From assembly GCA_913031385.1 (NCBI GenBank), contig CAJWCT010000006.1, positions 1 to 36,874 on the forward strand: a stretch of DNA of 36,874 nt. The letters run 5' to 3'. The position numbers and the translations under genes were made by a program. This document shows positions 17,217 to 27,749 of the stretch, one piece after another; the stretch's first letter is position 1, and every line of letters begins with the position of its first letter. The notes below the pieces were generated by a model. It was not told the origin of the DNA and made no database searches. It was given only the letters and a program-made list of their open reading frames with translations. The stretch is from an uncultured Flavobacteriales bacterium. GTDB taxonomy: Bacteria; Bacteroidota; Bacteroidia; Flavobacteriales; Flavobacteriaceae.

Positions 17217-19064
17217 ATGTGTGGAATTGTAGGATATTTAGGATCAAAAAATGCATACCCAATAATTTTAGAAGGGCTGAAAAGGCTTGAATATAGGGGC
17301 TATGATAGTGCAGGGATTTGTTTATATAATGGAAATAAATTAATTTCTAATAAGTCAAAAGGGAAAATAAGCAAATTAGAAAAGAGAATCTCTAAGCTTA
17401 AAACCTTTCATGGGAATATAGGAATAGGACATACAAGATGGGCAACTCATGGTGAGCCTAATGATAAAAACTCTCATCCTCATTCTTCAAACTCAAATGA
17501 CATACATATTGTTCACAATGGAATAATAGAAAATTATTCAGCTGTAAAAGAGGAATTGATAAATAAAGGATTTCATTTTCATTCTGAAACTGATACAGAG
17601 GTGTTAGTTAATCTGATTGAATACATACAAATTAAAGAGAATGTCAAACTTGGTGAGGCAGTTCAATTAGCATTAAATCAAGTCATAGGAGCCTATTCAA
17701 TTGCAGCTATTGATATTAAAAAGCCTGATGAAATAGTTGTTGCTAGACTAGGGAGTCCATTATGTATAGGTGTTGGTAAAGATGAGTATTTCATTGGAAG
17801 TGATGCTACTCCATTTTTAGATTATACGAAAAAAGCTATCTACCTAAAAGATGGAGAAATGGCTATAATTCGAAATCACAAACCAACTCAATATAGAAAA
17901 ATAGCTGATGACTCTTTTACTAATCCAACAGTTGAAAAATTAGAAATTGATTTAGCTAAAATTCAAAAAAAGGGATTTGATCATTTTATGTTAAAAGAAA
18001 TTTTTGAACAACCCTCGGCAGTTATTGATACACTTCGCGGTAGACTCAGATTAAAAAAAGGAATTATAAAAATGTCTGGTATTGATGATTTTATTGATAA
18101 ATTTCTCTCAACAAATAAAATTACTATTGTCGCTTGTGGCACTTCATGGCATGCAGGACTAATTGCAGAATATATGTTTGAAAAAATTGCTAAAATTTCT
18201 GTTGAAGTCGAATATGCATCTGAATTTAGATACCGTAATCCTGTAATAGATAAGTCTGATATAGTTATTGCTATATCACAGTCTGGCGAGACTGCTGATA
18301 CACTAGCTGCAATAAAACTAGCTAAAAAACAAGGTGCTTTTGTATATGGGATCTGCAACGTGGTTGGCTCTACAATTAGTAGAGAAGCAGATGCAGGATC
18401 ATATACTCATGCAGGTCCAGAAATTGGAGTTGCTTCAACTAAGGCATTTATAACTCAAATAACTATTCTCTTTTTAATTGCTGTTAAATTAGGTAAAAGC
18501 AGAGGTGTTCTTTCTTCAAAACAATTTCGTGAATACATTTATGAATTAAATTCTATAAAGAAAAAAATTACTAAAGTTCTTAGTTCTAATGATAAGATTA
18601 AAAAAATTGCTGCTAAAATAAAAAACGCTACTAATTGCTTATATCTAGGCAGGGGATATAATTTCCCAGTTGCATTGGAAGGTGCATTAAAGCTTAAAGA
18701 AATTTCTTATATACATGCTGAAGGATATCCTGCTGCTGAAATGAAGCATGGTCCAATTGCACTAATTGATAAAAATATGCCTTCAATAATTATTGCAACA
18801 AATAAACTTTACTATGATAAAATTTTAAGTAATGTTCAAGAAATTAAATCAAGAAAAGGCAAAATAATTGCAGTAGTATTTGAAGGTGATAAGGAAATTT
18901 CTAAGATTGCTGATTACACAATTGAAGTGCCTGAGACAATTCCGGCATTAACTCCATTTGTTACCACAATTCCACTACAATTATTGTCATATCACATAGC
19001 TGTTAAGCTAGGCAGAAATGTAGATCAACCTAGAAATCTTGCTAAATCAGTTACCGTTGAATAG
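17217..19064 (+). CDS. glmS: Glutamine-fructose-6-phosphate aminotransferase (isomerizing)
   Basis: 615 aa; MCGIVGYLG N-terminal nucleophile amidotransferase, two SIS domains (CGTSWHAG, SQSGETADT), C-terminal QPRNLAKSVTVE. Confidence 0.97.
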   Translation: MCGIVGYLGSKNAYPIILEGLKRLEYRGYDSAGICLYNGNKLISNKSKGKISKLEKRISKLKTFHGNIGIGHTRWATHGEPNDKNSHPHSSNSNDIHIVHNGIIENYSAVKEELINKGFHFHSETDTEVLVNLIEYIQIKENVKLGEAVQLALNQVIGAYSIAAIDIKKPDEIVVARLGSPLCIGVGKDEYFIGSDATPFLDYTKKAIYLKDGEMAIIRNHKPTQYRKIADDSFTNPTVEKLEIDLAKIQKKGFDHFMLKEIFEQPSAVIDTLRGRLRLKKGIIKMSGIDDFIDKFLSTNKITIVACGTSWHAGLIAEYMFEKIAKISVEVEYASEFRYRNPVIDKSDIVIAISQSGETADTLAAIKLAKKQGAFVYGICNVVGSTISREADAGSYTHAGPEIGVASTKAFITQITILFLIAVKLGKSRGVLSSKQFREYIYELNSIKKKITKVLSSNDKIKKIAAKIKNATNCLYLGRGYNFPVALEGALKLKEISYIHAEGYPAAEMKHGPIALIDKNMPSIIIATNKLYYDKILSNVQEIKSRKGKIIAVVFEGDKEISKIADYTIEVPETIPALTPFVTTIPLQLLSYHIAVKLGRNVDQPRNLAKSVTVE

Positions 19065-19139
19065 TGTTGAAAGGTTTTAAATTTTAATAAAAATCTGTCC
19101 ATTGTCATATATTTAAAGTGTTTGTTAAATTATAGCATA

Positions 19140-19170
19140 TTTGTAGATAACATATTATATGATTATATTG
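19140..19170 (+). promoter_or_regulatory. Possible Bacteroidota-type promoter for the TBDR gene
   Basis: TTTG 19140-19143, 19-nt spacer, TTATATTG 19163-19170 (imperfect TANNTTTG). Confidence 0.35.
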
Positions 19171-19201
19171 TATCATCAAAAATTAAACTAATAACTAAAT
19201 T

Positions 19202-21997
19202 ATGAGAACAATTCTTAAAATTTTTATGATGTTGTTTTGTGTATTTTCTTATGCACAAACCACTGTAACTGGTAGTGTTACTGACAGCAATAGCCAACCT
19301 CTTTCGGGAGCAACGGTTGTAATAGTTGGTTCTTCTACAGGAGTAGTTGCAGATTTCGACGGAAATTATTCTATCACTTCAGACATGGATACTCCTTTTA
19401 CTCTACAAGCTAGTAGTGTTGGATTTCAAGCTATGTCAGCAGAAGTAAGTTCTTCATCAACGGTTAACTTCGTTCTTGAAGACAATACTGCACTTGATGC
19501 AGTTGTAGTTTCTGCATCAAGAACACCTCAAAGAATTTTTGAGTCTCCGGTTACTATTGAGAGATTCGGAACAAAAGACATAGCAACTACTGCTTCTGCA
19601 GATTTTTATGATGGATTAGAAAATTTAAAAGGTGTAGATATAAATGTTAACAGTTTAACATTTAAAGCAATTAACACAAGAGGATTTGCAACTTTTGCAA
19701 ATACAAGATTTGTGCAATTAGTTGATGGAATGGATAATTCTGCTCCTGCATTGAATTTCCCGCTTGGTAACTTACTAGGTATGACGGAAACTGATGTATT
19801 GAGCGTTGAAATTATTCCTGGATCATCATCAGCACTTTATGGTGCAAATGCATTTAACGGGATACTACTTATGGAAAGTAAGAATCCTTTTGATCACCAA
19901 GGAGTTAGTGGTCAGTACAAGCATGGTATTACATCTCAAGATGCTGCTGGAGATAATGAATTTAGAGATCTTCAAGTAAGATGGGGTCATAAATTCAGCG
20001 ATAAAGTAGCAATGAAAGTTAATTTCGCTTACTTACGCGGAGTCGATTGGATAGCTGATAGTACTCTTGATAAATTAGGAAGAGTTGATGAGAATGGAGC
20101 ATTACTTACAAGAGATGCTTATGATCATGATGGAATTAACATTTATGGAGATGAAGTTTCTACTAATATTAACACTGTTGCTGGAATAATGGAAACAATG
20201 GGACTGCTTCCAGCTGGAGCTTCTGCTCTAGTGCCTTCAGTAAGTGTAAGTAGAACTGGATATAGAGAAGTAGATTTAACAGATCACGTAGCAAGAAGCA
20301 AAAAAGCTGATTGGGGTCTATATTGGAGGCCAAATGCTGATGATCTTCAAATTACATATATAGGAAAAATTGGAACTGGTGAAACAGTTTATCAAGGAAC
20401 AAACAGATATGGAATAGAAAACTTCATTATGACTCAGCATAAATTAAATGTTAAAGATGATAACTTCTCTTTTACAGCATATATGACTGAAGATAATGCA
20501 GGAGATTCTTATGACATGAACTTTACTGCAATTAATATAAATAGAATATGGAAAGATGATTTAACTTGGTTTGCAACATATGTTGGTGGAATTGTTCAGG
20601 GACAACTTGGTGGATTAACAATGGATGGTGCACATGCACTGGCAAGAAGTGCTGCTGATGCAGGGCGTTTTGAACCAGGATCTCAAGCTTATTTAGACGC
20701 TTTTGAGACTGTAACTAATGACCCTGATATTACAACTGGATCAAAATTCAAGGATAATTCTAAAGTCTATAACGCTGACTTTAACTATAATTTTAGTCAT
20801 ATGTGGGATTGGGCAGAAGTTCAAGTAGGAGGTTCATATAGAGAGTATGCATTAAATTCTTCTGGAACAATATATACTGATTATGATGGACCAATACATT
20901 ATGGCGATATGGGTGTCTATACTCAGGTAGTAAAAAATATGGCAGATGACAGATTCACGGTAACAGCAGCAGCTAGATACGATAAAGCAGAATTTTCTGA
21001 TGGAGCGGTAACTCCAAGGGTAGCTTTTGCATATACTGCTGGTAAAGATAGAAATCACAACGTTAGACTGTCATTTCAAACAGGATATAGAAATCCAACT
21101 ACTCAAGACTTGTTTATTGGTTTTGATGTTGGACGTGCAAGGCTGATTGGTTCTGCACCTGATAATCCTGCAAGATATGTTAGAGATTATTCAGTAAGTG
21201 CTGCAGGTCAAGCCCTTGGCTTTCCAGCAACAGTTACTTTAACAGGTGAAAATGCATTTAATAATTCGTTTTCTGCTTCATCAGTTATAGCAATGGCGGC
21301 AACAGGGAACCCTGGATTATTACAGGCCTCTGGAGTTGAATATGTTAAGGCTGAGCAAATGCAATCTGTTGAATTTGGATGGAGAGCAAAATTATCAAAC
21401 ACATTTACAATTGATGCTAATATTTATAAAAATGCATATCAAGATTTCATAAGTACTCAAGTAGTAATTTCACCATATTATGGACAAGTTGGAGATAACG
21501 GATTATCTATTTTAGCAATTGCAAATGGTGACTTTGAAACCTATAGTGCTTATACAAATGCTGATGCTGAAGTAGAATCTTGGGGAGCAACTGTTGGTAT
21601 AAGAACTAAGATTTTTAAAGATTATGATCTTTCAGCAAACTATACTAAATCAGTCTTAGAATTTGATCAGGAAGCATACCCAGATTTTGCTACTAACTGG
21701 AATACTCCAGAAGATAAATGGAAAGTTCAATTTGGAAATACAAATGTTTTTGAAAATGTTGGATTTAATGTTGCTTGGAGATGGTTTACTGACTTTTATT
21801 GGGAATCAACATTTGGAAACGGAGATGTTCCTGCTACTCATGTAATTGATGCGCAGATAAATTTCACTATTCCAAAGTGGAAATCAGTAATAAAAATTGG
21901 TGGTGCTAATATTGGTGGAGAAGAATACTTTACCGCATTTGGTTCAGGATTTATTGGTACACAATATTACGTCTCTTGGACTGCTAATAACTTATAA
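19202..21997 (+). CDS. TonB-dependent receptor with carboxypeptidase-regulatory-like N-terminal domain
   Basis: 931 aa; TTVTGSVTDSNSQPLSGATVVIVGSSTGVVADFDGNYSI, plug VVSASRTPQRIFESPVTIERFGTKDI..., IIPGSSSALYGANAFNGILLMESKNPF, beta-barrel C-terminus. Confidence 0.93.
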   Translation: MRTILKIFMMLFCVFSYAQTTVTGSVTDSNSQPLSGATVVIVGSSTGVVADFDGNYSITSDMDTPFTLQASSVGFQAMSAEVSSSSTVNFVLEDNTALDAVVVSASRTPQRIFESPVTIERFGTKDIATTASADFYDGLENLKGVDINVNSLTFKAINTRGFATFANTRFVQLVDGMDNSAPALNFPLGNLLGMTETDVLSVEIIPGSSSALYGANAFNGILLMESKNPFDHQGVSGQYKHGITSQDAAGDNEFRDLQVRWGHKFSDKVAMKVNFAYLRGVDWIADSTLDKLGRVDENGALLTRDAYDHDGINIYGDEVSTNINTVAGIMETMGLLPAGASALVPSVSVSRTGYREVDLTDHVARSKKADWGLYWRPNADDLQITYIGKIGTGETVYQGTNRYGIENFIMTQHKLNVKDDNFSFTAYMTEDNAGDSYDMNFTAININRIWKDDLTWFATYVGGIVQGQLGGLTMDGAHALARSAADAGRFEPGSQAYLDAFETVTNDPDITTGSKFKDNSKVYNADFNYNFSHMWDWAEVQVGGSYREYALNSSGTIYTDYDGPIHYGDMGVYTQVVKNMADDRFTVTAAARYDKAEFSDGAVTPRVAFAYTAGKDRNHNVRLSFQTGYRNPTTQDLFIGFDVGRARLIGSAPDNPARYVRDYSVSAAGQALGFPATVTLTGENAFNNSFSASSVIAMAATGNPGLLQASGVEYVKAEQMQSVEFGWRAKLSNTFTIDANIYKNAYQDFISTQVVISPYYGQVGDNGLSILAIANGDFETYSAYTNADAEVESWGATVGIRTKIFKDYDLSANYTKSVLEFDQEAYPDFATNWNTPEDKWKVQFGNTNVFENVGFNVAWRWFTDFYWESTFGNGDVPATHVIDAQINFTIPKWKSVIKIGGANIGGEEYFTAFGSGFIGTQYYVSWTANNL

Positions 21998-22025
21998 TTA
22001 AATAATAATTAAACTAATAAAAATT

Positions 22026-23459
22026 ATGAAACTTAAATATTTATTTCTCTCATTCGTTTTAATTGCCTTTACAGGTTGTGACGCGGATTTAGATTCAATG
22101 GAGGGTATGCCTGTATTTCTTGACATAGACTCTGGAGATGCAGATTTTGAAAGATTTGTTGCTGTAGGAGCATCTGTAACAGCTGGATATACCGATAATG
22201 CTTTATTTCAAGCTGGTCAAATGAACTCATATCCTAACATTATGGCTAGTGTTATGGCCCACGCAGACGGTGGTGTATTTACTCAGCCTTACACTAATGA
22301 TAATGTTGGAGGATTATTATTGTTTGGAAATCAAATTGCAGGACCAAGATTATTTTTTAATGGTGCTGGTCCAGCTCCAGTTAGTGGGACTCCTACAACT
22401 GAAGTTTCAGACATCATGGCTGGTCCTTATAGTAATTTAGGTGTTCCAGGTGCTCAGGCACTTCATTTACTTGCTCCTGGATTCGGAAGTATGGCAGCGA
22501 TGATGATTGGTCAGGCTAATCCTTATTATGTAAGAATGGCTTCTAGTGATGGCGCTTCGGTAATTGGAGATGCCCTTATGCAATCTCCTACATTTATTTC
22601 ACTATTTTCAGGTGGTAATGATGCCTTAGGTTTTGCCGTTTCTGGAGGAACAAGTTCATTAACAGATCCTGCAGCCTTTGACTTTGCTTTTGGGACGACT
22701 ATGGCTATGTTAGCTTCATCAGGTGCTGATGGACTTGTTATGAATATTCCTGATGTTACTGCACTCGCATTTTTAAATACAGTGCCTTATAATTCAATAC
22801 CGCTCGATGCAGGTACAGCTCAAATGCTGAATGGTGGTTTTGCTGCCTACAATGGTGGATTACAAGTCTTTGCAATGATGGGAATGATTAGTGCCGCAGA
22901 AGCTGCTGCTAGAACAATTGTTTTTGCTGCGGGTCAGAATGCTGTTACTATAGAGGATGATGACTTAACTGATTTATCTTTTTTCGGAGTACCTAGCTAT
23001 AGAATGGCAACTGCTGATGATAAAGTTGTATTAACAGCGGCAACATTCCTAGGAACAACTGTTGGAGGTAATCCAACTCTAATAAATGGAGTGAGTGTCC
23101 CTCTTGCTAATAATTGGGTTCTTACTGCAAGTGAAGTTGCGGAAGCACAAGCTGCTGTAAATTCCTTTAATGCTACAATTCAAGGTGTAGCATCACAATA
23201 CGGATGGGCGTTTTGGGATGCATATGCAGTTTTAAATCAAGTAGTTGGCCCAGGTCTTCCAATGGATGATTTTGTACTGACAGGTGATTTAGTAATGGGA
23301 GGATTATTTTCACTTGATGGAGTTCATCCAACTGCAAGAGGAAATGCTGTAATAGCTAAGTTAATGCTAGAGGCAATTGATGCTCATTACGGATCTAATC
23401 TTTCGGATGTTCATTTAGATATTGGTGATTACCCAACAAATTATCCTGATGGATTATAA
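22026..23459 (+). CDS. SGNH/GDSL-type hydrolase, putative outer-membrane lipoprotein
   Basis: 477 aa; lipobox LIAFTGCDAD; block I AVGASVTAGYTDN, block III SGGNDALG, block V DGVHPTARGNAVIA. Confidence 0.85.
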   Translation: MKLKYLFLSFVLIAFTGCDADLDSMEGMPVFLDIDSGDADFERFVAVGASVTAGYTDNALFQAGQMNSYPNIMASVMAHADGGVFTQPYTNDNVGGLLLFGNQIAGPRLFFNGAGPAPVSGTPTTEVSDIMAGPYSNLGVPGAQALHLLAPGFGSMAAMMIGQANPYYVRMASSDGASVIGDALMQSPTFISLFSGGNDALGFAVSGGTSSLTDPAAFDFAFGTTMAMLASSGADGLVMNIPDVTALAFLNTVPYNSIPLDAGTAQMLNGGFAAYNGGLQVFAMMGMISAAEAAARTIVFAAGQNAVTIEDDDLTDLSFFGVPSYRMATADDKVVLTAATFLGTTVGGNPTLINGVSVPLANNWVLTASEVAEAQAAVNSFNATIQGVASQYGWAFWDAYAVLNQVVGPGLPMDDFVLTGDLVMGGLFSLDGVHPTARGNAVIAKLMLEAIDAHYGSNLSDVHLDIGDYPTNYPDGL

Positions 23460-23486
23460 CCTTTTAAAAAAACATAACTAAAACCT

Positions 23487-23518
23487 AAAAAAACCTGAAT
23501 GAAAATTCAGGTTTTTTT
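23487..23518. terminator. Intrinsic terminator downstream of the SGNH lipoprotein
   Basis: AAAAAAACCTGAAT-GAAA-ATTCAGGTTTTTTT: perfect hairpin with T-tract. Confidence 0.9.
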
Positions 23519-23552
23519 ATTCACAAAAGTTAATTTTTTTTATAAAAAAAAT

Positions 23553-23560
23553 TATCTTTG
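23553..23560 (+). promoter_or_regulatory. Putative -7 element (TATCTTTG) of atpDC
   Basis: Exact TANNTTTG match 43 nt upstream of atpD ATG and downstream of the terminator; no clear -33 TTTG. Confidence 0.5.
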
Positions 23561-23587
23561 CATGATTAAACTTTTTTAATTTTTTAA

Positions 23588-25105
<1,518 letters not shown>

Positions 25106-25124
25106 ATTCTAAGAAATCTTTTAT

Positions 25125-25403
25125 ATGTTTTTAGAGATCATTTCCCCAGAAAAAACAATTTATAGCGGAGAAGTTAATTCTGTTGCTGTACCAGGCGTTC
25201 AAGGCGAATTTGAAATGCTAAATAATCACGCAGCAATCGTATCAAGTCTTAAAAAAGGGTATATTAAAATTTATGGTGATATTAAACTAGATGATTCTAT
25301 AAAAGATATGTTTGAAAAAGGTCCTGAAAGAGGATTTTTCCTTCCAATAAACTCTGGAACCGTTGAGTTGAAAGAGAATAGAGTAACTGCATTAGTAGAA
25401 TAA
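25125..25403 (+). CDS. atpC: ATP synthase F1 subunit epsilon
   Basis: 92 aa; LEIISPEKTIYSGEVNSVAVPGVQGEFEMLNNHAAIVSSLKKG, immediately after atpD. Short form consistent with an N-terminal-domain-only epsilon. Confidence 0.95.
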   Translation: MFLEIISPEKTIYSGEVNSVAVPGVQGEFEMLNNHAAIVSSLKKGYIKIYGDIKLDDSIKDMFEKGPERGFFLPINSGTVELKENRVTALVE

Positions 25404-25410
25404 TTTTACA

Positions 25411-27300
25411 ATGAAAAAAAGATTATTTTCAATTCTATTGGCAACTCTTTTTTTACAAAATATAAGTGCACAAAAGATTGAAAATACTATAGAAATTGAT
25501 GAAGAAATAAATTTAGAAGCAATAGAAATTATTTCATCTCCAAGAATAGAATTGCCCTTTTCTGAAAATTCTAGGACTATTCAAGTTATTACAGAAGAAG
25601 AGATTGAAAGTAGCCCCGCAACTAATATAAGTGAATTGTTACAGCAAATAGCAGGAGTAGATATTAGGCGTAGAGGAGTTTCAGGAATACAAGCAGATTT
25701 ATATATAAGAGGTGGCACCTTTGATCAAACTCTACTACTCATAGATGGGTTTAAAGTTGAAGATGCCCAAACAGGGCATCATACAATGAATATGGCAATT
25801 CCTATTGATGTAATAGAAAGAATAGAAATTATAAAAGGAGCAGCTTCCAGAATATATGGACAAAATGCATTTACTGGTGCTATAAATATTGTTACAAAGG
25901 AAGCTGTAAAAAATGAACGATCTAGAAAAATTGGATTTGGATCATTTGAACAAAGAGATATCTCTTTGACTCTCCATCAATCATATGAAAATTCATCATT
26001 TATAACCCATTATTCAAGACAATCATCAGAAGGATATAGATACAACACTGACTTTACAAATAATAACAATTTTATAAAAAGCAATTTTAAAATAAAAGCA
26101 TTGCCCTTTAATATGATTGCGTCTTTTAACGAGAGAAAATTTGGGGCTAACGGATTCTATGCAAGCCCCGAAGCAATAGACCAGTATGAAGAAACACAGG
26201 CTAGTTTATTAGGAGTTAGTACTGAAATCAAAAGTGGCTCTGTAATAATTAAACCAAAAATATACTGGAAGAGAAATCAAGATATGTATATATATCTTAG
26301 ACATGATCCATCAGTTTATAGAAACCTTCATATTACTAATAAGACAGGTATTGAATTAAATGGCTCTAGCACATCTAAAGCTGGTATTACTGGCTTTGGA
26401 ATCGATGTAGCATCTGTGTCTCTTTCCAGTAATAATTTAGGCAATAGAAATAGGACTATGATAAATGTATTCATAGAACATCAATTTAAATTGCTAAAAA
26501 ATAGGCTTGATATTACTCCTGGGGTTGCTTTTAATTATTTCTCAGACTTCAAATTCAATAAAAATTATAAGAATAATTTCTTTAGGAATTTTCTTGCATT
26601 TCCAGGCCTAGATATTGGTTATAAAATAAATGATAACTTTAGAATCTATACTAACATAGGATATACCTATAGAGCTCCTACATATACAGATCTATATTAT
26701 AGTAGTCCAACCACTGTTGGAAATGAAAAATTAATTCCAGAAAAAGCACTTTCTGAAGAAGTTGGAATTCGTTATTTTAAAAATAAGCTAAATTTTTCCC
26801 TTGTTCTATTCAATAGAAAAGCCAAAGATCTCATTGATTATGTGAAAGCTATAGAGTCAGACCCCTGGCAAGCTACTAATATAAGAGAATTAAATACCAG
26901 CGGTTTAGAGGCTTCTATGAGAATTAAACTCTATGGAAAGAATAAAAAAACTCATTATATAAATTTTGGGTATAGTTATCTAAAAGATGATCTAGAGCCC
27001 TCTGAAATTCAATTCTCAAAATATGCTATTAATTCGTTAAAACATCATATAACATCAAGCATTAATCTTGCTATAAGCAAAAATTTATCTGGTTCACTTA
27101 TCTATAAATATTCTGAAAGAACAACAGGTGAAAATTATACTGTTGTTGATATAAAAAATACTTTAATTATTAAAAACCTTAATTTCTCTCTAATTATAAA
27201 TAATATATTTGATACTGAATATTCTGAGACAAATTTAGTTCCAATGCCTGGGCGGGCATACCTTTTCTCATGGGGATACAACGCTAAAAAAGATCGTTAA
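25411..27300 (+). CDS. TonB-dependent receptor, BtuB-like
   Basis: 629 aa with signal peptide; plug IQVITEEEIESSPATNISELLQQIAGVDIRRRGVSGIQADLYIRGGTFDQTLLLIDGFKVEDAQTGHH...GAASRIYGQNAFTGAINIVTK. Confidence 0.9.
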   Translation: MKKRLFSILLATLFLQNISAQKIENTIEIDEEINLEAIEIISSPRIELPFSENSRTIQVITEEEIESSPATNISELLQQIAGVDIRRRGVSGIQADLYIRGGTFDQTLLLIDGFKVEDAQTGHHTMNMAIPIDVIERIEIIKGAASRIYGQNAFTGAINIVTKEAVKNERSRKIGFGSFEQRDISLTLHQSYENSSFITHYSRQSSEGYRYNTDFTNNNNFIKSNFKIKALPFNMIASFNERKFGANGFYASPEAIDQYEETQASLLGVSTEIKSGSVIIKPKIYWKRNQDMYIYLRHDPSVYRNLHITNKTGIELNGSSTSKAGITGFGIDVASVSLSSNNLGNRNRTMINVFIEHQFKLLKNRLDITPGVAFNYFSDFKFNKNYKNNFFRNFLAFPGLDIGYKINDNFRIYTNIGYTYRAPTYTDLYYSSPTTVGNEKLIPEKALSEEVGIRYFKNKLNFSLVLFNRKAKDLIDYVKAIESDPWQATNIRELNTSGLEASMRIKLYGKNKKTHYINFGYSYLKDDLEPSEIQFSKYAINSLKHHITSSINLAISKNLSGSLIYKYSERTTGENYTVVDIKNTLIIKNLNFSLIINNIFDTEYSETNLVPMPGRAYLFSWGYNAKKDR

Positions 27301-27748
27301 CCTTTCTTATTATTAAATCATATTCCCAGCCTCGATAAGAAAGGAAGCTAATAAATTTTCTTTTTTTTGAATCCTTTGACCCAGTCAATGACTTATATTT
27401 TTTTAATGATAGCTTGTCAAAAGTTCCTATATAATCTGAATCAGTAATTTGATTTATTGCCTTGTTAATTAAATTAACATCTATTGCTCTTTTTTTTAAT
27501 TCTAATATGATTTTTATTTTTCCCCATTTTTTTATTCTAAACCTTCCTTGAGCAAATGCTAAAGCAAATCTTTCCTCATTGATATAATCATTATTAATTA
27601 AATGATTTATAACATCATCTAATTCTGACTGATCTAAATTTAATGTGAAAAGTTTTTCTATGATCTCTTTTTTACATCTTTCCTGATATGAACAATAATT
27701 TTCTATTTTCTTTAAAATTTCAGGATTTTTGTAAGAAGCATTTCCCAT
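27284..27748 (-). CDS. recX: Regulatory protein RecX
   Basis: RecX-type helical repeats (KIENYCSYQERCKKEIIEKL, VINHLINNDYINEERFALAFAQGRFRIKKWGKIKIILELKKR). I prefer the ATG at 27748 (MGNASYK) over 27772 because it avoids overlap with the upstream TBDR. Confidence 0.88.
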   Translation of the reverse strand: MGNASYKNPEILKKIENYCSYQERCKKEIIEKLFTLNLDQSELDDVINHLINNDYINEERFALAFAQGRFRIKKWGKIKIILELKKRAIDVNLINKAINQITDSDYIGTFDKLSLKKYKSLTGSKDSKKRKFISFLSYRGWEYDLIIRKVNDLF

Positions 27749-27749
27749 T

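Noticed and set aside
17981-18358. 125-aa minus-strand ORF opposite glmS
   Set aside because: Antisense shadow of conserved SIS-domain codons.
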